Under the pieces are notes generated by a model. That model worked only from the letters and a program-made list of their open reading frames with translations, ran no database searches and had not been told where the DNA came from. Below are positions 1 through 10,368 of a stretch of DNA of 64,000 nucleotides, one piece after another. The translations under genes were made by a program, and so were the position numbers. Source of the stretch: Closterium sp. Naga37s-1. Taxonomy: Eukaryota > Streptophyta > Zygnematophyceae > Desmidiales > Closteriaceae. How positions within the stretch are numbered: the first letter of the stretch is position 1; each line of letters starts with the position of its first letter. The stretch is taken from contig CANJKZ010000430.1 in assembly GCA_947471745.1 (NCBI GenBank), positions 67,001 to 131,000 on the forward strand, in the 5' to 3' direction.

Positions 1-1
1 G

Positions 2-3000
2 TCTGGTTGGCAGTTTTACCACGCCACCTCGCGCCGTGTCCTGCCCTTTCAGGACGTCACTTTTGACGAGTCCGTGCCCTACTACCGCCTCTTCCCCTAC
101 CGCACTGCCCCGCTCCCCCCCCCGCCTCTCTTCCTCGCGCCAGGTGCTGCTGTGGTAGACCCCCTCCCCCCTCAGGGTGCCGCTCCCTCAGGTGTGTCCC
201 AGGTAGACCCGGTTGAGCCTGTCGAGGTAGCTGTCGACTCTTGTCCTGCCAGGGGTGCTGAGCCTGAGCGTGCGGAGCCTGGGGTTGCGGAGTCTGGGGG
301 TGCTGAGCCTGGGGGTGCGGGGTCTGGGGGTGCGGAGCCTGCGGGTGCTGAGTCTGGGGGTGCTGAGCCTGGGGGTGCGGAGCCTGCGGGTGCTGAGTCT
401 GGAGGTGCTGAGCCTGGGGGTGCTGAGCCTGGGAGTGCTACGTCTGAGAGTACTGAGCCTGAGCGTGCTGCACCTGGGGGAGGCCTCTCCTCGCAGCAGC
501 TGCGTGAGTGGTACTTACAGTACTGCAGCCTCAGGAGAGGTGCTTCTGGAGCTCGGAGTGGTGCCGGAGCTGGTGCTAGTGCTTCCCCTCCTAGGCGGGA
601 GCTGCCCTCTCCCCAGCAGCTCCGAGAGTGGTACGCTAGGCGCTGCAGTCTCCGGAGTGGCGCTCCCGGTGTCGTGGACTCTGGAGCTTCTGGAGTTACT
701 GGAGGTGCTGCTGCTGCTGGCGGTGCGGCTGGCACTGCTGGAGGTGCTGCTGGTGCTGCTGGAGCTGCTGGAGGTACTGCTGCTGCTGGAGGTGCTGCTG
801 GCGCTGCTGGAGGTACTACTGGTTCTGGTGCTGCTGGAGCTGCTGGAGGTGCTGCTGCTGCTGGCGGTGCGGCTGGCGCTGCTGGAGGTGCTGCTGGTGC
901 TGCTGGCGCTGCTGGAGGTGCTACTGGTGCTGGAGCTACTGGAGCTGCTGGTGGTACTGCTGCTGCTGGCGGTGCTGCTGGCGCTGCTGGAGGTGCTGCT
1001 GGTACTGGTGCTGCTGGAGCTGCTGGAGGTGCTGCTGCTGCTGGTGGTGCTGCTGGCACTGCTGGAGGTGCTGCTGGTACTGGAGCTGCTGGGGACCCTG
1101 CTGCTGCTGGCGGTGCTGCTGGAGCTGCTGGGACTGGCCCTCCTGAGGGGGTTGGAGCTGGAGGTGCTGAGCGGCCACGGCCGTACTACGTTCCGCTCCT
1201 TCAGCAGGTTCTTGGCCTTCCGCCCTCTCCTGGTCCTACTCCTCCCCTACTGAGTCCACCGCTTGTCCAGTCGCAGTCACAGTTACAGCCAGTCTCTCCA
1301 CTTCCTGGTCCTTCTCCCTACACTGCGCCGACGGGAGGTCTTACGGAGCGTCGTGAGCCTGAGTCTCGTCCTCCGTCGCCTGAGACTCGTCCAGAGTCGT
1401 CTGAGTCGCGTCCAGAGTCGCCTGTCCGCGCTGTCCGCGCTGGTCGTCGTGTTCCACGTCAGCGTCCTCCTCCTGTCCTTGGCACTCACTATATGACCCT
1501 GCGTCCCTCTACTGCTCCACAGCGTGTCCCACTGCCGTCTCCACCAGCGTCCTCTCTTCCTGCTCTTGCTGACCCGGAGTCTGACTCTCTTCGTGCTGCC
1601 AGTCCTACTGTCACGCGTCTCCTTGCCACTGCTGTCACTGACCCTTCCTTTGAGTCCTCTGCTGCGTCTTCTCTAGTCGCTGAGCTTGTTGACTTTGCTG
1701 CTGCCTGTCGTCTAGACTACGCCGCTAGCCTTGTTGCTGAGTCTGAGTCTGAGTCTTTCTGTCCTCCGTCTGTCGGGGGTGAGTGTGCTCTTGGCACGGA
1801 CGTCCTTGAGGACAGACAGGAGGAGTTTGACTGCTTTGCCGCTGCTTTGCCTCATCTCGTGTCCATGCTAGTTGCCCCTGAGGGAGACCCGGATGCACCA
1901 GACATCCCGACCCCACGCTCCTACGCAGAGGCGATGGAGGGTCCCTACTCCTCTCAGTGGCAGACAGCGATGGACGCAGAGATGGCTTCCTGGAAGTCCA
2001 CAGGCACCTACGTCGACGAGGTTCCCCCACCTGGGGCGAACATCGTCAGTGGCATGTGGATTTTCAGGGTGAAGCGGCCGCCGGGTTCTCCGCCTGTCTT
2101 CAAGGCGCGTTACGTTGCACGAGGCTTCAGTCAGCGAGAGGGAGTTGACTTCTTCCAGACCTTCTCCCCGACCCCGAAGATGACCACTCTTCGGGTTCTG
2201 CTGCACGTCGCTGCTCAGCGTGACTACGAGCTCCACTACCTTGACTTCAGCACTGCGTTCCTACATGGCACCCTGCACGAGGAGATCTGGCTGCGCCGCC
2301 CACCTGGCTTCACTGGGTCGTTCCCTCCTGGTACCCAGTGGAGCCTCCGGCGGCCAGTCTACGGTCTCCGCCAGGCACCCCGTGAGTGGCACGACACACT
2401 GAGGACTACTCTTGCTGCTCTTGGGTTTGCTCCTTCTACTGCTGACCCGTCGCTGTTTCTACGCACCGACACCACTCTGCCGCCGTTCTACGTTCTTGTT
2501 TACGTAGACGACTTGGTCTTTGCTACTGCTGACACTGAGGCACTCGCCCACGTGAAGTCGGAGCTGCAGAAGAGACACACGTGCACAGACCTGGGTGAGC
2601 TGACAAGCTATCTTGGCTTGCGGATCACCCGGGACAGAGCACAGCGCACCATCACCTTGACTCAGTCACACATGGTGCAGCAGGTCCTTCAGCGCTTCCG
2701 CTTCACGTACTCCTCGCCTCAGCCCACTCCTCTGCCTACCGGTCACTCGCTCTCAGCTCTGCCTTCGGATGAGTCCGTAGAGCCGAGTGGCCCGTATCCA
2801 GAGCTTGTGGGCTGCCTCATGTACCTGATGACCTGCACTCGACCTGACATGGCATACCCTCTTAGCATCCTAGCACGCTATGTCGCTCCCGGCCGTCACC
2901 GGAAGGAGCACATGGATGCCGCTAAGAGGGTGTTGCGCTACTTGTGCAGTACGTCGGGCATGGGGCTTGTGCTTGGAGGTCGGAGCGACGTTGTCCTCAC

Positions 3001-3484
3001 GGGTCACTCAGACGCTTCTTGGGCTGACGACCAGGCTACGCAGCGGTCGTCTCAGGGTTACACCTTCAGCCTTGGCTCTGGTTCAGTTTCTTGGCGTTCT
3101 ACTCGCTCTTCTTCTGTTCTCAGCTCCAGTTGTGAGGCTGAGATCTACGCCACAGCCATGGCTGCACAGGAGTTACGCTGGCTCACCTACCTGCTGACCG
3201 ACCTGGGAGAGCGGCCTCGTTCTCCTCCAGTGCTGTACGTTGACAACAAGGCCGCCATTGCCTTGTGTGAGGAGCACAGACTGGAGCACAGGACGAAGCA
3301 CATCGCTCTGCGCTACTTCCTTGCTCGAGAGCTGCAGCAGCGTGGTCAGCTTCGTCTGCGTTACGTGGCCACTCGGGCCAACACTGCTGATGTGTTCACC
3401 AAGGCGCTTCAGCCTTGTGACCATCAGCGTTTCTGTACTGTTCTAGGCCTTGTGCCTACTCTCCCTCACTTGCTCACTTCTTGA
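2..3484 (+). CDS. copia pol polyprotein, partial (integrase tail, RT, RNase H)
   Basis: The frame is open from base 2, so the protein continues upstream; the GTG at 74 is internal, not a start. The order is: the end of the integrase C-terminal region (QDVTFDESV), a linker of several hundred residues rich in Gly-Ala and Glu-Pro-Gly-Gly-Ala repeats (about 250-1140), then a Ty1/copia reverse transcriptase starting near MDAEMASWKSTGTYVDE. RT motifs seen are GMWIFRVKR, DFSTAFLHG and the catalytic YVDDLVFATAD near 2500. RNase H follows (DASWADDQATQRSSQGY, VDNKAAIALC, NTADVFTKAL), ending in TGA at 3482-3484. The frame is undamaged across about 1160 codons. The polyprotein copies element RNA into DNA inside virus-like particles. 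Confidence 0.93.
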   Translation, partial: SGWQFYHATSRRVLPFQDVTFDESVPYYRLFPYRTAPLPPPPLFLAPGAAVVDPLPPQGAAPSGVSQVDPVEPVEVAVDSCPARGAEPERAEPGVAESGGAEPGGAGSGGAEPAGAESGGAEPGGAEPAGAESGGAEPGGAEPGSATSESTEPERAAPGGGLSSQQLREWYLQYCSLRRGASGARSGAGAGASASPPRRELPSPQQLREWYARRCSLRSGAPGVVDSGASGVTGGAAAAGGAAGTAGGAAGAAGAAGGTAAAGGAAGAAGGTTGSGAAGAAGGAAAAGGAAGAAGGAAGAAGAAGGATGAGATGAAGGTAAAGGAAGAAGGAAGTGAAGAAGGAAAAGGAAGTAGGAAGTGAAGDPAAAGGAAGAAGTGPPEGVGAGGAERPRPYYVPLLQQVLGLPPSPGPTPPLLSPPLVQSQSQLQPVSPLPGPSPYTAPTGGLTERREPESRPPSPETRPESSESRPESPVRAVRAGRRVPRQRPPPVLGTHYMTLRPSTAPQRVPLPSPPASSLPALADPESDSLRAASPTVTRLLATAVTDPSFESSAASSLVAELVDFAAACRLDYAASLVAESESESFCPPSVGGECALGTDVLEDRQEEFDCFAAALPHLVSMLVAPEGDPDAPDIPTPRSYAEAMEGPYSSQWQTAMDAEMASWKSTGTYVDEVPPPGANIVSGMWIFRVKRPPGSPPVFKARYVARGFSQREGVDFFQTFSPTPKMTTLRVLLHVAAQRDYELHYLDFSTAFLHGTLHEEIWLRRPPGFTGSFPPGTQWSLRRPVYGLRQAPREWHDTLRTTLAALGFAPSTADPSLFLRTDTTLPPFYVLVYVDDLVFATADTEALAHVKSELQKRHTCTDLGELTSYLGLRITRDRAQRTITLTQSHMVQQVLQRFRFTYSSPQPTPLPTGHSLSALPSDESVEPSGPYPELVGCLMYLMTCTRPDMAYPLSILARYVAPGRHRKEHMDAAKRVLRYLCSTSGMGLVLGGRSDVVLTGHSDASWADDQATQRSSQGYTFSLGSGSVSWRSTRSSSVLSSSCEAEIYATAMAAQELRWLTYLLTDLGERPRSPPVLYVDNKAAIALCEEHRLEHRTKHIALRYFLARELQQRGQLRLRYVATRANTADVFTKALQPCDHQRFCTVLGLVPTLPHLLTS

Positions 3485-3691
3485 CTCTGCTTGTACTGTG
3501 ATCTCTATATATATATACCTGCATGTTTACTCTTGTTAGGTTGTGATCACTGTACCTCTTGTTATATTATCAAACTGCATGTGAACTGGTCTTGTGACCA
3601 CTTGCTTGTGCTCGGAATTTGTGTGGTTTCCTTGAGATCCACCCTGAGCTTGCTTTGCTGTGCTTTGACTGGTCTTGTGACCATCTGGTTG

Positions 3692-3715
3692 TCTCCCACT
3701 TAGCCTATGGGGGTG
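3692..3715 (+). other. polypurine tract region of element A
   Basis: CTCCCACTTAGCC is followed by TATGGGGGTG directly before the LTR start TGTCAAAC. This is the expected plus-strand priming site. The C-rich half can pair locally with the G run, and also with TAGGCTATAGTGGG in the LTR at 3745-3758. Confidence 0.7.
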
Positions 3716-3853
3716 TGTCAAACATTATACATGTTCATATTGTGTAGGCTATAGTGGGTTTAGCCTTAGGGGGTACAACATTGCTAGGGTTTCCTACTTG
3801 TATCACCCTGCTGCCTAGTTTCACACATTCTCGTTCAGTTCTACATTCTAACA
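3716..3853 (+). repeat. 3' LTR of element A (138 bp)
   Basis: It starts TGTCAAAC just after the polypurine tract and ends TCTAACA, giving TG...CA ends. It shares the core TAGGCTATAGTGGG with the LTRs of C, D, F and the solo LTR. The right edge is fixed by the resumption of element B coding sequence at 3854. Confidence 0.85.
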
Positions 3854-4222
3854 TCTTGGGTTTGCTCCGTCGACTACTGACCCGTCGCTGTTTCTGCGCA
3901 CCGACACTTCGCTGCCGCCGTTCTACATCCTCGTGTACGTCGACGACTTGGTCTTTGCCACTGCTGACACTAAGGCTCCCACCCTGGTGAAGTCGGAGCT
4001 GCAGAAGAGACACACGTGCACAGACCTGGGTGAGCTGCGCAGCTACCTTGGCTTGCAGATCACCCGGGACAGAGCACGCCGCACCATCACACTGACTCAG
4101 TCACACATGGTGCAGCAGGTCCTTCAGCGCTTCGGCTTCACCTGGTCCTCAGCAGAGGCCACTCCTCTGGCTACAGGTCACTCGCTCTCAGCTCCACCTT
4201 CGGACGAGTCCGTAGAGCCGAG
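3854..4222 (+). pseudogene. copia element B, reverse transcriptase fragment
   Basis: A remnant of pol translating as LGFAPSTTDPSLFLRTDT, then YVDDLVFATAD, QKRHTCTDLGEL and VQQVLQRFGFTW, ending SDESVEPSG. It is very close to element D (50.8-51.1 kb). The left end is cut by insertion of element A. The right end stops at GAGCCGAG and is fused to the primer-binding site of element C, so RNase H and the 3' LTR are gone. Confidence 0.88.
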
Positions 4223-4265
4223 TGGTCTCGACAGGTCCGTTCGTAGGACCACTCCGTTAGGGCCC
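4223..4265 (+). promoter_or_regulatory. primer-binding site remnant, hairpin and GGGCCC block of element C
   Basis: TGGTCTCGACAGG aligns with the PBS of F (TGGTATTCAGAGCAGG) and D. It is followed by the stem GGTCC/GGACC with loop GTTCGTA (4234-4250), then TTAGGGCCCACCGATAG, whose GGGCCC palindrome is at 4260-4265. The same hairpin-palindrome order occurs in D and F. Confidence 0.6.
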
Positions 4266-4999
4266 ACCGATAGTTTCGACCTGCCCGATCTGCTCGATCT
4301 GCCCGTACTTCCCTGCCCGAAATGCCCGTACTGCCCTGCCCTGCTTGCACTGCCCTGCACGGCCTGCCCTGCCCGTCGCGTTGCCCGCACAGCTGCCTAG
4401 CGCGCGACCCGCAAGCTGCCCTGCTAGCGGCCTGCTCGCGCTGCCTGCACGCGCGCTGCCTTAGGCCTACGCGCGCCCTGCCCGCACGCTGCCTGCGCTG
4501 CCCGCGCACTGCCTGCGCTACGCGCGCGCTGCTGATGCTGCCCTCTCGCTGCGCTCCCTGCCTGCGCGCTGCCTGCCTCGCTCGCGCACTGCCTGCGCGC
4601 TGCCTGCACCGACAGTGCCCTGCCCGCGCACCGCGTGCCCTGCCTGCGGCCTGCCCGCACGCCGCTGGCACTGCCCTCGCGCTGCCCTTAAGGCCCGCCC
4701 CGCTCGCGCTCTGCCCGCACAGCACGTGTGCAGCCCTAAGCGCACCGCCTGCACGCGCCCTGCCCACGCTGCGGCTGCTGCTAAGCTGCTGCTGCTGCCA
4801 GCGCCTCATTGCCCCGCCGTGCCCGAGCCGCGCCGCACCGCCCGAGCCGCGCCGCCCTGCCGAGTCGCGCCGCCCTACCGAACCGCGCCGCGCTGCTTAG
4901 CTGCCTGGCCGATCTGCTTTTGCTGCCGCACTGCTGCTACTGCTGCTACTGCTGCTACTGCTACTGCTACTGCTGCTGCTGCTACTGCTGCTACTCACG
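4266..4999 (+). other. GC-rich low-complexity leader of element C
   Basis: About 730 bp of degenerate CTGCCCGC/CTGCCTGCGC units running into CTGCTACTG repeats just before the gag ATG. Long frames on both strands here encode only Ala/Arg/Cys/Pro-rich strings and are not taken as genes. Comparable leaders precede gag in D, E and F. Confidence 0.7.
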
Positions 5000-7900
5000 A
5001 TGGCTACTCTCAATGTCCTTGCCTTTGACGCGAAGGGTCGCCCGATTAGGTTTGACTGCTGGCTCGAGGACCTCCAGCTGTACCTACAGAGCCAGGCTAG
5101 GGAGGACGTTTCACTGTTAGAACACGTGTCTGGTACCTGCCTAGCCCCTGAGGATACAGCTGCGCGTGCTCTTCGTACTCAGTGGCTCACCCGCGATGCT
5201 GCTGCCCGCCTTTCTGTCCGCAATGCCCTCCCGCCTGAGGAACGAGTCCATTTCGGCCAGCTTAAGATGGCGAAGGAACTGTATGGCGCTGTAGTTGCTC
5301 GTTACTCCTCCCCCTCGTCTGCTGCCCTAGGCCGGATCATGCTGCCGTACCTTCACCCGGAGCTGTCTGACTTCCAGACTGTTGCTCACCTCTTCAACCA
5401 CCTTCGCTCTAGTGACGCTCGCTACAGTGCCGCTCTCAAGCCGGACTTTCTGGCTGCGAACCTGCCTCCGATGTACATCACACTCTACTACCTCGTTACT
5501 CGCCTCCCTGACTCCCTCCGCGCCGTTAGGGACCACTTTCTTGCTCTCGACCCCACCGAGATCACCCTTGCCCTGCTGGAGAAGCATCTTCTCGAGGCAG
5601 AGAAGAGCTCCGTCGTTGTCGCTGCCTCTCGTGGCACTCCCCGCTCCCCCTTCTTTGAGGGGTGTTCTCCCTCCCTTCTCGCGCCCTCCGTTGCTACTGC
5701 TGCTGCTGTTGACTTCCTTCGTACGGAGGAGGTCGGTGTTGCGTCTGCTCCTAGTGGGAGGCGCCGCAACAGCAAGGGCAAGGGGGGTAAAGGTGGTGGG
5801 GGGGGCACTGGAGGGGGTGGTGGTGGGGGTGGAGGCGGTGGTGGTGGCGGGAGTGGAGGTGGTGGTGGCGGCAGTGGAGGTGGCTGGGGTGGTGGAGGCG
5901 GTGGAGTGGGCGGAGGGGGCTCGGGTGGAGGTCGTGGTGGAGCTGGCAGGGGCGGAGGCTCTGGGGCGGCGACTGGTGGTGCAGCTCGTGGCGGCAGAGG
6001 CACTGGGAGTGGACAGCAGCAGCAGCCACGCACCCCTTAGGAGCTTCGTGAGTGGTTGGTTCAGCATGGCTCCACTGGGGCCAATGTTCGTTGCCCGTAC
6101 GTCCGGCGCACGGGGCTCAGGACTGGTGAGCCCTGTGGGAAGACTGGGCACACTGAATATCGTTGCTTCTGCCATCTCGAGGATGCATGGCGCACCGAGT
6201 ACGGAGATGAGTTGGCTCCCCCCAACTGGTTAGCGTTGCTAGGGAAGGGGGTAGATGTGTTTGCTCTTGACTTTGCCAAGATCAATGCTGGAATCTATGC
6301 TATGTATGCTGGTGCTGCTAGTGTTGAGGGTGACTGTTACTCGTGTGTGCCGCGCGCTGCTGGTGTAGAGGCTGCTGCTCTAGGTGCTTGTGAGTCTGCT
6401 GCCGCAGGTACTGCTTCTGCTGAGGCTTTGCACACCTTCACACTTGACTCAGGCGTGTCTCGCTGATTCTTTCGCGATTGCACCACAGTCGCACCGCTCA
6501 CAGCACCTGTCCCAATCTCTCTGGCTGACCCCTCTGGGGGCCCAGTTGTTGCACGAGCCTCCACTGTGCTCCCTTGTCCGGTCTCCACATCCCCTCGTTC
6601 TCTAAGAACTTGGTGAGTAACGATGTCCTCCAGGACGAGTTGGTCAGTACCTTTACTCCTGGAGGTGAGCGTGTGGCGATCTGTTTGGACTCACGCACTG
6701 GCGAGCACCTCGCCACGTTCACCCGGAGCCCTGGGTCTAGCCTATACACACTGACCACTGAGTCCGCACAGGTGGCTGCTTCAGGTCAGGTGGCTGCGTC
6801 TGCACAGGTGGCTGCGTCGGGTCAGTTAGCTGCGTCTTGTTCGTGCCGGCTACTCTCGCACCAGACTCTCCTCTGGCACCACCGTCTTTGTCACCCCTCC
6901 CTGCCACGCTTGCGTGGCATGCACTCTCGTCTCCTTGTCTCTGGCCTCCCCAGGTCCCTGCCCCCGCTCCCGCGCTCGCTTGCACCGCCGTGCATTCCCT
7001 GCGTCGAGGGGCGGAAGCGCGCCGCTCCTCACTCCTCCTCGTTTCCGCCGACCACTGCTCCTCTGCAGACTCTCCACATGGACGTATGGGGCCCAGCCCG
7101 CGTCCGTGGACAGGACCAGGAGAGCTACTTTCTGCTGATTGTTGACGACTACACGCGCTACACCACGGTCTTCCCCTTGCGGAGCAAGGCGGATGTCCGA
7201 GGTGTTTTGATCGACTGGATCATCGCTGTTCGTCGCCAGCTGAGCGCTCGGTTGGAGCAGGACCCCCAGGTCCTGCGACTGCACTCTGACAGAGGCGGTG
7301 AGCTTTCCTCAGACTTCCTTTGGGACATTTGTCGTGCGGAGGGCATCCGCCAGACGTTCACGCTTCCGGTCTCTCCAAAGCAGAATGGGATTGCTGAGCG
7401 CCGCAATGGCTTAGTCATCGACGTTGCTCGCACCTCCATGATCCATGCGGCTGCTCCCCATTTTCTCTGTCCGTTTGTGGTCCGATACGCCGCGCATCAG
7501 CTCAACCTCTGGCCCCGTGTCTCTCTGCCAGAGACCTCGCCTACACTGCGTTGGACGGGGGAGGTTGGCGATGCGTCGGCGTTTCGGGTCTGGGGCGCGC
7601 TCTCCCTTGTTCGCGATACCACCGCGAGCAAGCTCTCTCCTCGCACTCTCCGCTGCGTCTTCCTTGGCTTCCCCACCGACACCCCGCCCTGGCAGTTTTA
7701 CCACCCTGTCTCGCGCCGAGTCCTATCTTCACAGGACGTCACCTTTGACGAGTCGGTCTGCTTCTACCGTCTCCACCCGCACACGTCTTCCCCGATCTCC
7801 CCGCCGCCCCTCTTCCTAGTCCCAGGTCCTCCTCCGGTAGACCCCTTCCCCCCGCAGGGTCCTGCTCCCTCTGGTGTGTCTCAGGTCGACCCACCCCCCT

Positions 7901-8079
7901 TGGTTGAGCCTTTCGAGGTCTCCTCTGACACCTCTGGCCCAGCTGAGGGGGGTGACCCCGCGGCTGACGACACGGCGACGACTCGCCGCTCCCCGCGCTT
8001 GGAGACCCCTCCTAGTTTTCCGCCTCGGCCGTCTTCGCCGCCTCCGCAGCCTGTCGCTGTGGGCTCTGGTGGTTCTAGG

Positions 8080-8740
8080 GGTGCTGAGGCTGGGGGTGCC
8101 GGTTCGGGGGGTGCTGAGTCTGGGGGTGCCGGTTCTGGGGGTGCTGAGTCCGGGGGTGCTGGTTCTGGGGGTGCTAGAGCTGTTGGTGCTGGAGGTGCTG
8201 CAGGTACTGGAGCTGCTGGTGCTGGAGGTGCTGGAGCTGGAGGTGCTGGAGGTACTGGAGCTGGAGGTGCTGGAGGTGCTGGAGCTGCTGGTGCTGGAGG
8301 TGCTGCTGGTGCTGGAGGTACTGGAGCTGCTGGAGCTGGAGGTGCTACTGGTGCTGGAGGTGCTGGAGCTGCTGGTGCTAGAGGTACTGGAGCTGGAGGT
8401 GCTAGAGGTATTGGAGCTGGAGGTGCTGGAGGTGCTAGAGCTGCTGGTGCTGGAGGTGCTGGAGCTGCTGGTGCTGGAGGTGCTGGAGCTGGAGGTGCTG
8501 GAGGTATTGGAGCTGGAGTTGCTGGAGGTGCTGGAGCTACTGGTGCTGGAGGTGCTAGAGCTGCTGCTGCTGGAGGTGCTGGAGCTGCTAGTGTTGGAGG
8601 TGCTGGAGCTGCTGGTGCTGGAGGTGCTGGAGCTGGAGGTGCTGGAGGTGCTAGTGCTGGAGGTGCTGGAGCTACTGGTGCTGGAGGTGCTGGATTTGGA
8701 GGTACTGGGCGTGCTGGAGATGGAGCTGCTGGAGCGGCTG
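8080..8740 (+). repeat. Gly-Ala coding minisatellite in element C linker
   Basis: Degenerate tandem GGTGCTGGA/GCTGGAGCT units keep the pol frame open and encode a Gly-Ala tract of about 200 residues between integrase and RT. The equivalent region of A (700-1140) has the same composition but a different order. E instead has Gln and Pro runs. Confidence 0.85.
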
Positions 8741-9849
8741 ACGGTACGGGTACTGTGCCGCGCCGACCGTTTTTCTACCCGCAGCCGCAGTCGTCCCTGC
8801 CACCACCTGACTCGGCCCTTCGCCAAGTTCTTAGTCTCCCGTCTTCCACTGGCCTCACTCCACCTCTTCTGTGTCCACCGACAGACCAGTCTCAGCCACA
8901 GCTACTGCCTGGCTCCCCACTGCCTGCTCCTGCTCCTCACACTGAGGTGACTGCATCCCTGACTGTGCGTCGTGAGCCTGAGACTCGTGCTTCCACACCT
9001 GTTCGTGCTCGTCGTGTCCCACGTCCTCGTCCTCCTGTTGTCCCAGGCACTCACGCTATGGAACTTCGTCCTTCCTCTGTTCCACAGCGTGTTGCCCTGC
9101 CGTCTCCTCCTGCGTCCTCTCTTCCTGGCGTTCTTGACCCTGAGTCCGACCTTGCTCGTGCTGCCAGTCCTACTGCCACTCGTCTCCTCTCTACTGTCGT
9201 CTCCTCGCTACTGCTGCGTTTGCCCTAGTCACTGAGCTAGTCGACTTTGCTGCTAGGAGTCTTCTCGACTACGTCGCGAGTCTTGTTACTGAGTCTGAGT
9301 CAGTCTGTCCTCCGTCCGTCGGGGGTGAGCTTGCCCTTGGCTGTGACGTCCTTGAGGACAGGTAGTTTGAGCTTGAGTGTCTCGCGGTCGCTTTACCTCG
9401 TTTCGCATCCATGCTGCTTTGCCCTGAGGGAGACCCGGATGCACTTGACATCCCCACCCCGCGCTCTTACGGAGAGGCGATCACAGGTGAGTACTCGTCT
9501 CAGTGGCAGACAACCATGGATGCAGAGATGGCTTCCTGGAAGTCCACAGGCACCTACGTCGACGAGGTTCCCCTTTCTGGGGCGAACATTGTCGATGGCA
9601 TGTGGATTTTCAGAGTGAAGCGGCCGCCGGGTTCTCCGCCTGCCTTCAAGGCGCGTTACGTGACCTCGCGTACCCTCTCAGCACCTGCCTCGCTTCGTCG
9701 CCCCCGGGCGACACAGGAAGGACCACTGGACAGCTGTGCAGAGGGTACTGCGTTACTTGTGCAGTACATCGAGCAAGGGGCTTGTGCTTGGAGGACGGGG
9801 TCCAGTCGTACTCACAGGACACTCCGACGCTTCTTGGGCTGACGACCAG

Positions 9850-10368
9850 CAGGGCCTACGTTATCATAAATATTTTGTCTGTTTGTCTGGATTTCAGACA
9901 CGTTTTTTATGGTTCATCTGATGGCCTAGACATGTCGTTTAAACTCATCTGATGTTTAAGACAATGTGTTTGTATTTATCTGAATTATTAGACATCCTTA
10001 TACAGTTCGTCTGAGACTGCAGATATCGAGTCTTTTCTCGTCTGAGTGCAAAATTTTCGCTGACCAGAAAGATGATCCACCTGCCTGGTAGAGTCAGGCG
10101 ACAAGATTCGAATCCGGAATTTTCATTTTTATAAGTCCCGATTCTACCGACTGAACCATTAGAGGCCGGACGTTTCTTGTAATTACATCTATACTAATTA
10201 TAATGATAATATTGCTTGCTAGCTATATATCTTCATCTGAAATCTCAGACAAGTACTTACGATTCGTCTGAAAAGCTAGACAATGTTACATCTTTCGTCT
10301 GACAATCAGAAAAGGAGCCAGGACCCGGTCTTAAAGCCAGACGGGTCATTTTACTAAAGTTAGCCCTG
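9850..10368 (+). mobile_element. non-autonomous hAT-like MITE (519 bp)
   Basis: An AT-rich block interrupts the copia RNase H frame. The ends are CAGGGC... and ...GCCCTG, a perfect 6-bp inverted start that extends imperfectly (CAGGGCCTACGTTA against CAGGGCTAACTTTA). It is flanked by the 8-bp direct repeat ACGACCAG at 9842-9849 and 10369-10376. An 8-bp duplication and a CAGGG terminus are typical of the hAT superfamily. The interior has many TCTGA/TCAGA motifs, as expected of subterminal transposase-binding repeats, and no coding capacity. Confidence 0.8.
10092..10167 (-). other. tRNA-like Pol III promoter inside the MITE
   Basis: On the minus strand GGCCTCTAATGGTTCAGTCGG contains a perfect A box (TGGTTCAGTCGG). 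About 35 nt later the T-loop-like TTCGAATC resembles a B box. The T stem does not pair well and the acceptor ends do not match, so this is a decayed tRNA or tRNA-derived SINE head, not a working tRNA. Confidence 0.5.

Larger units (their letters stand above)
1..3853 (+). mobile_element. Ty1/copia LTR retrotransposon A, 3' part
   Basis: The 3' portion of a copia element whose 5' half lies left of the window. It contains the end of pol, a polypurine tract and one LTR. It is inserted into element B: the sequence right after the LTR (TCTTGGGTTTGCTCC) resumes a reverse-transcriptase reading frame at the codons that read LGFAP in intact copies. TCTTG is therefore the expected 5-bp target duplication, but its partner is outside the window. 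The coding part seen has no stop or frameshift, so this is the best-preserved pol end in the window and may be young. Confidence 0.93.

Noticed and set aside
172-1059. Minus-strand Ala/Pro-rich frame of 295 codons
   Set aside because: Antisense shadow of the Gly-Ala minisatellite in copia pol; no domain and no start context.
4171-4809. Overlapping Arg/Ala-rich frames in the element C leader
   Set aside because: Repeats free of stops in several frames on both strands; typical of GC-rich leader repeats, not a gene.
7816-8826. Minus-strand poly-Ser/Thr frame of 336 codons
   Set aside because: Antisense of the Gly-Ala repeat; composition explained by the repeat.
10092-10167. Functional tRNA gene
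   Set aside because: A and B boxes are present but acceptor and T stems do not pair; treated as a relic promoter.
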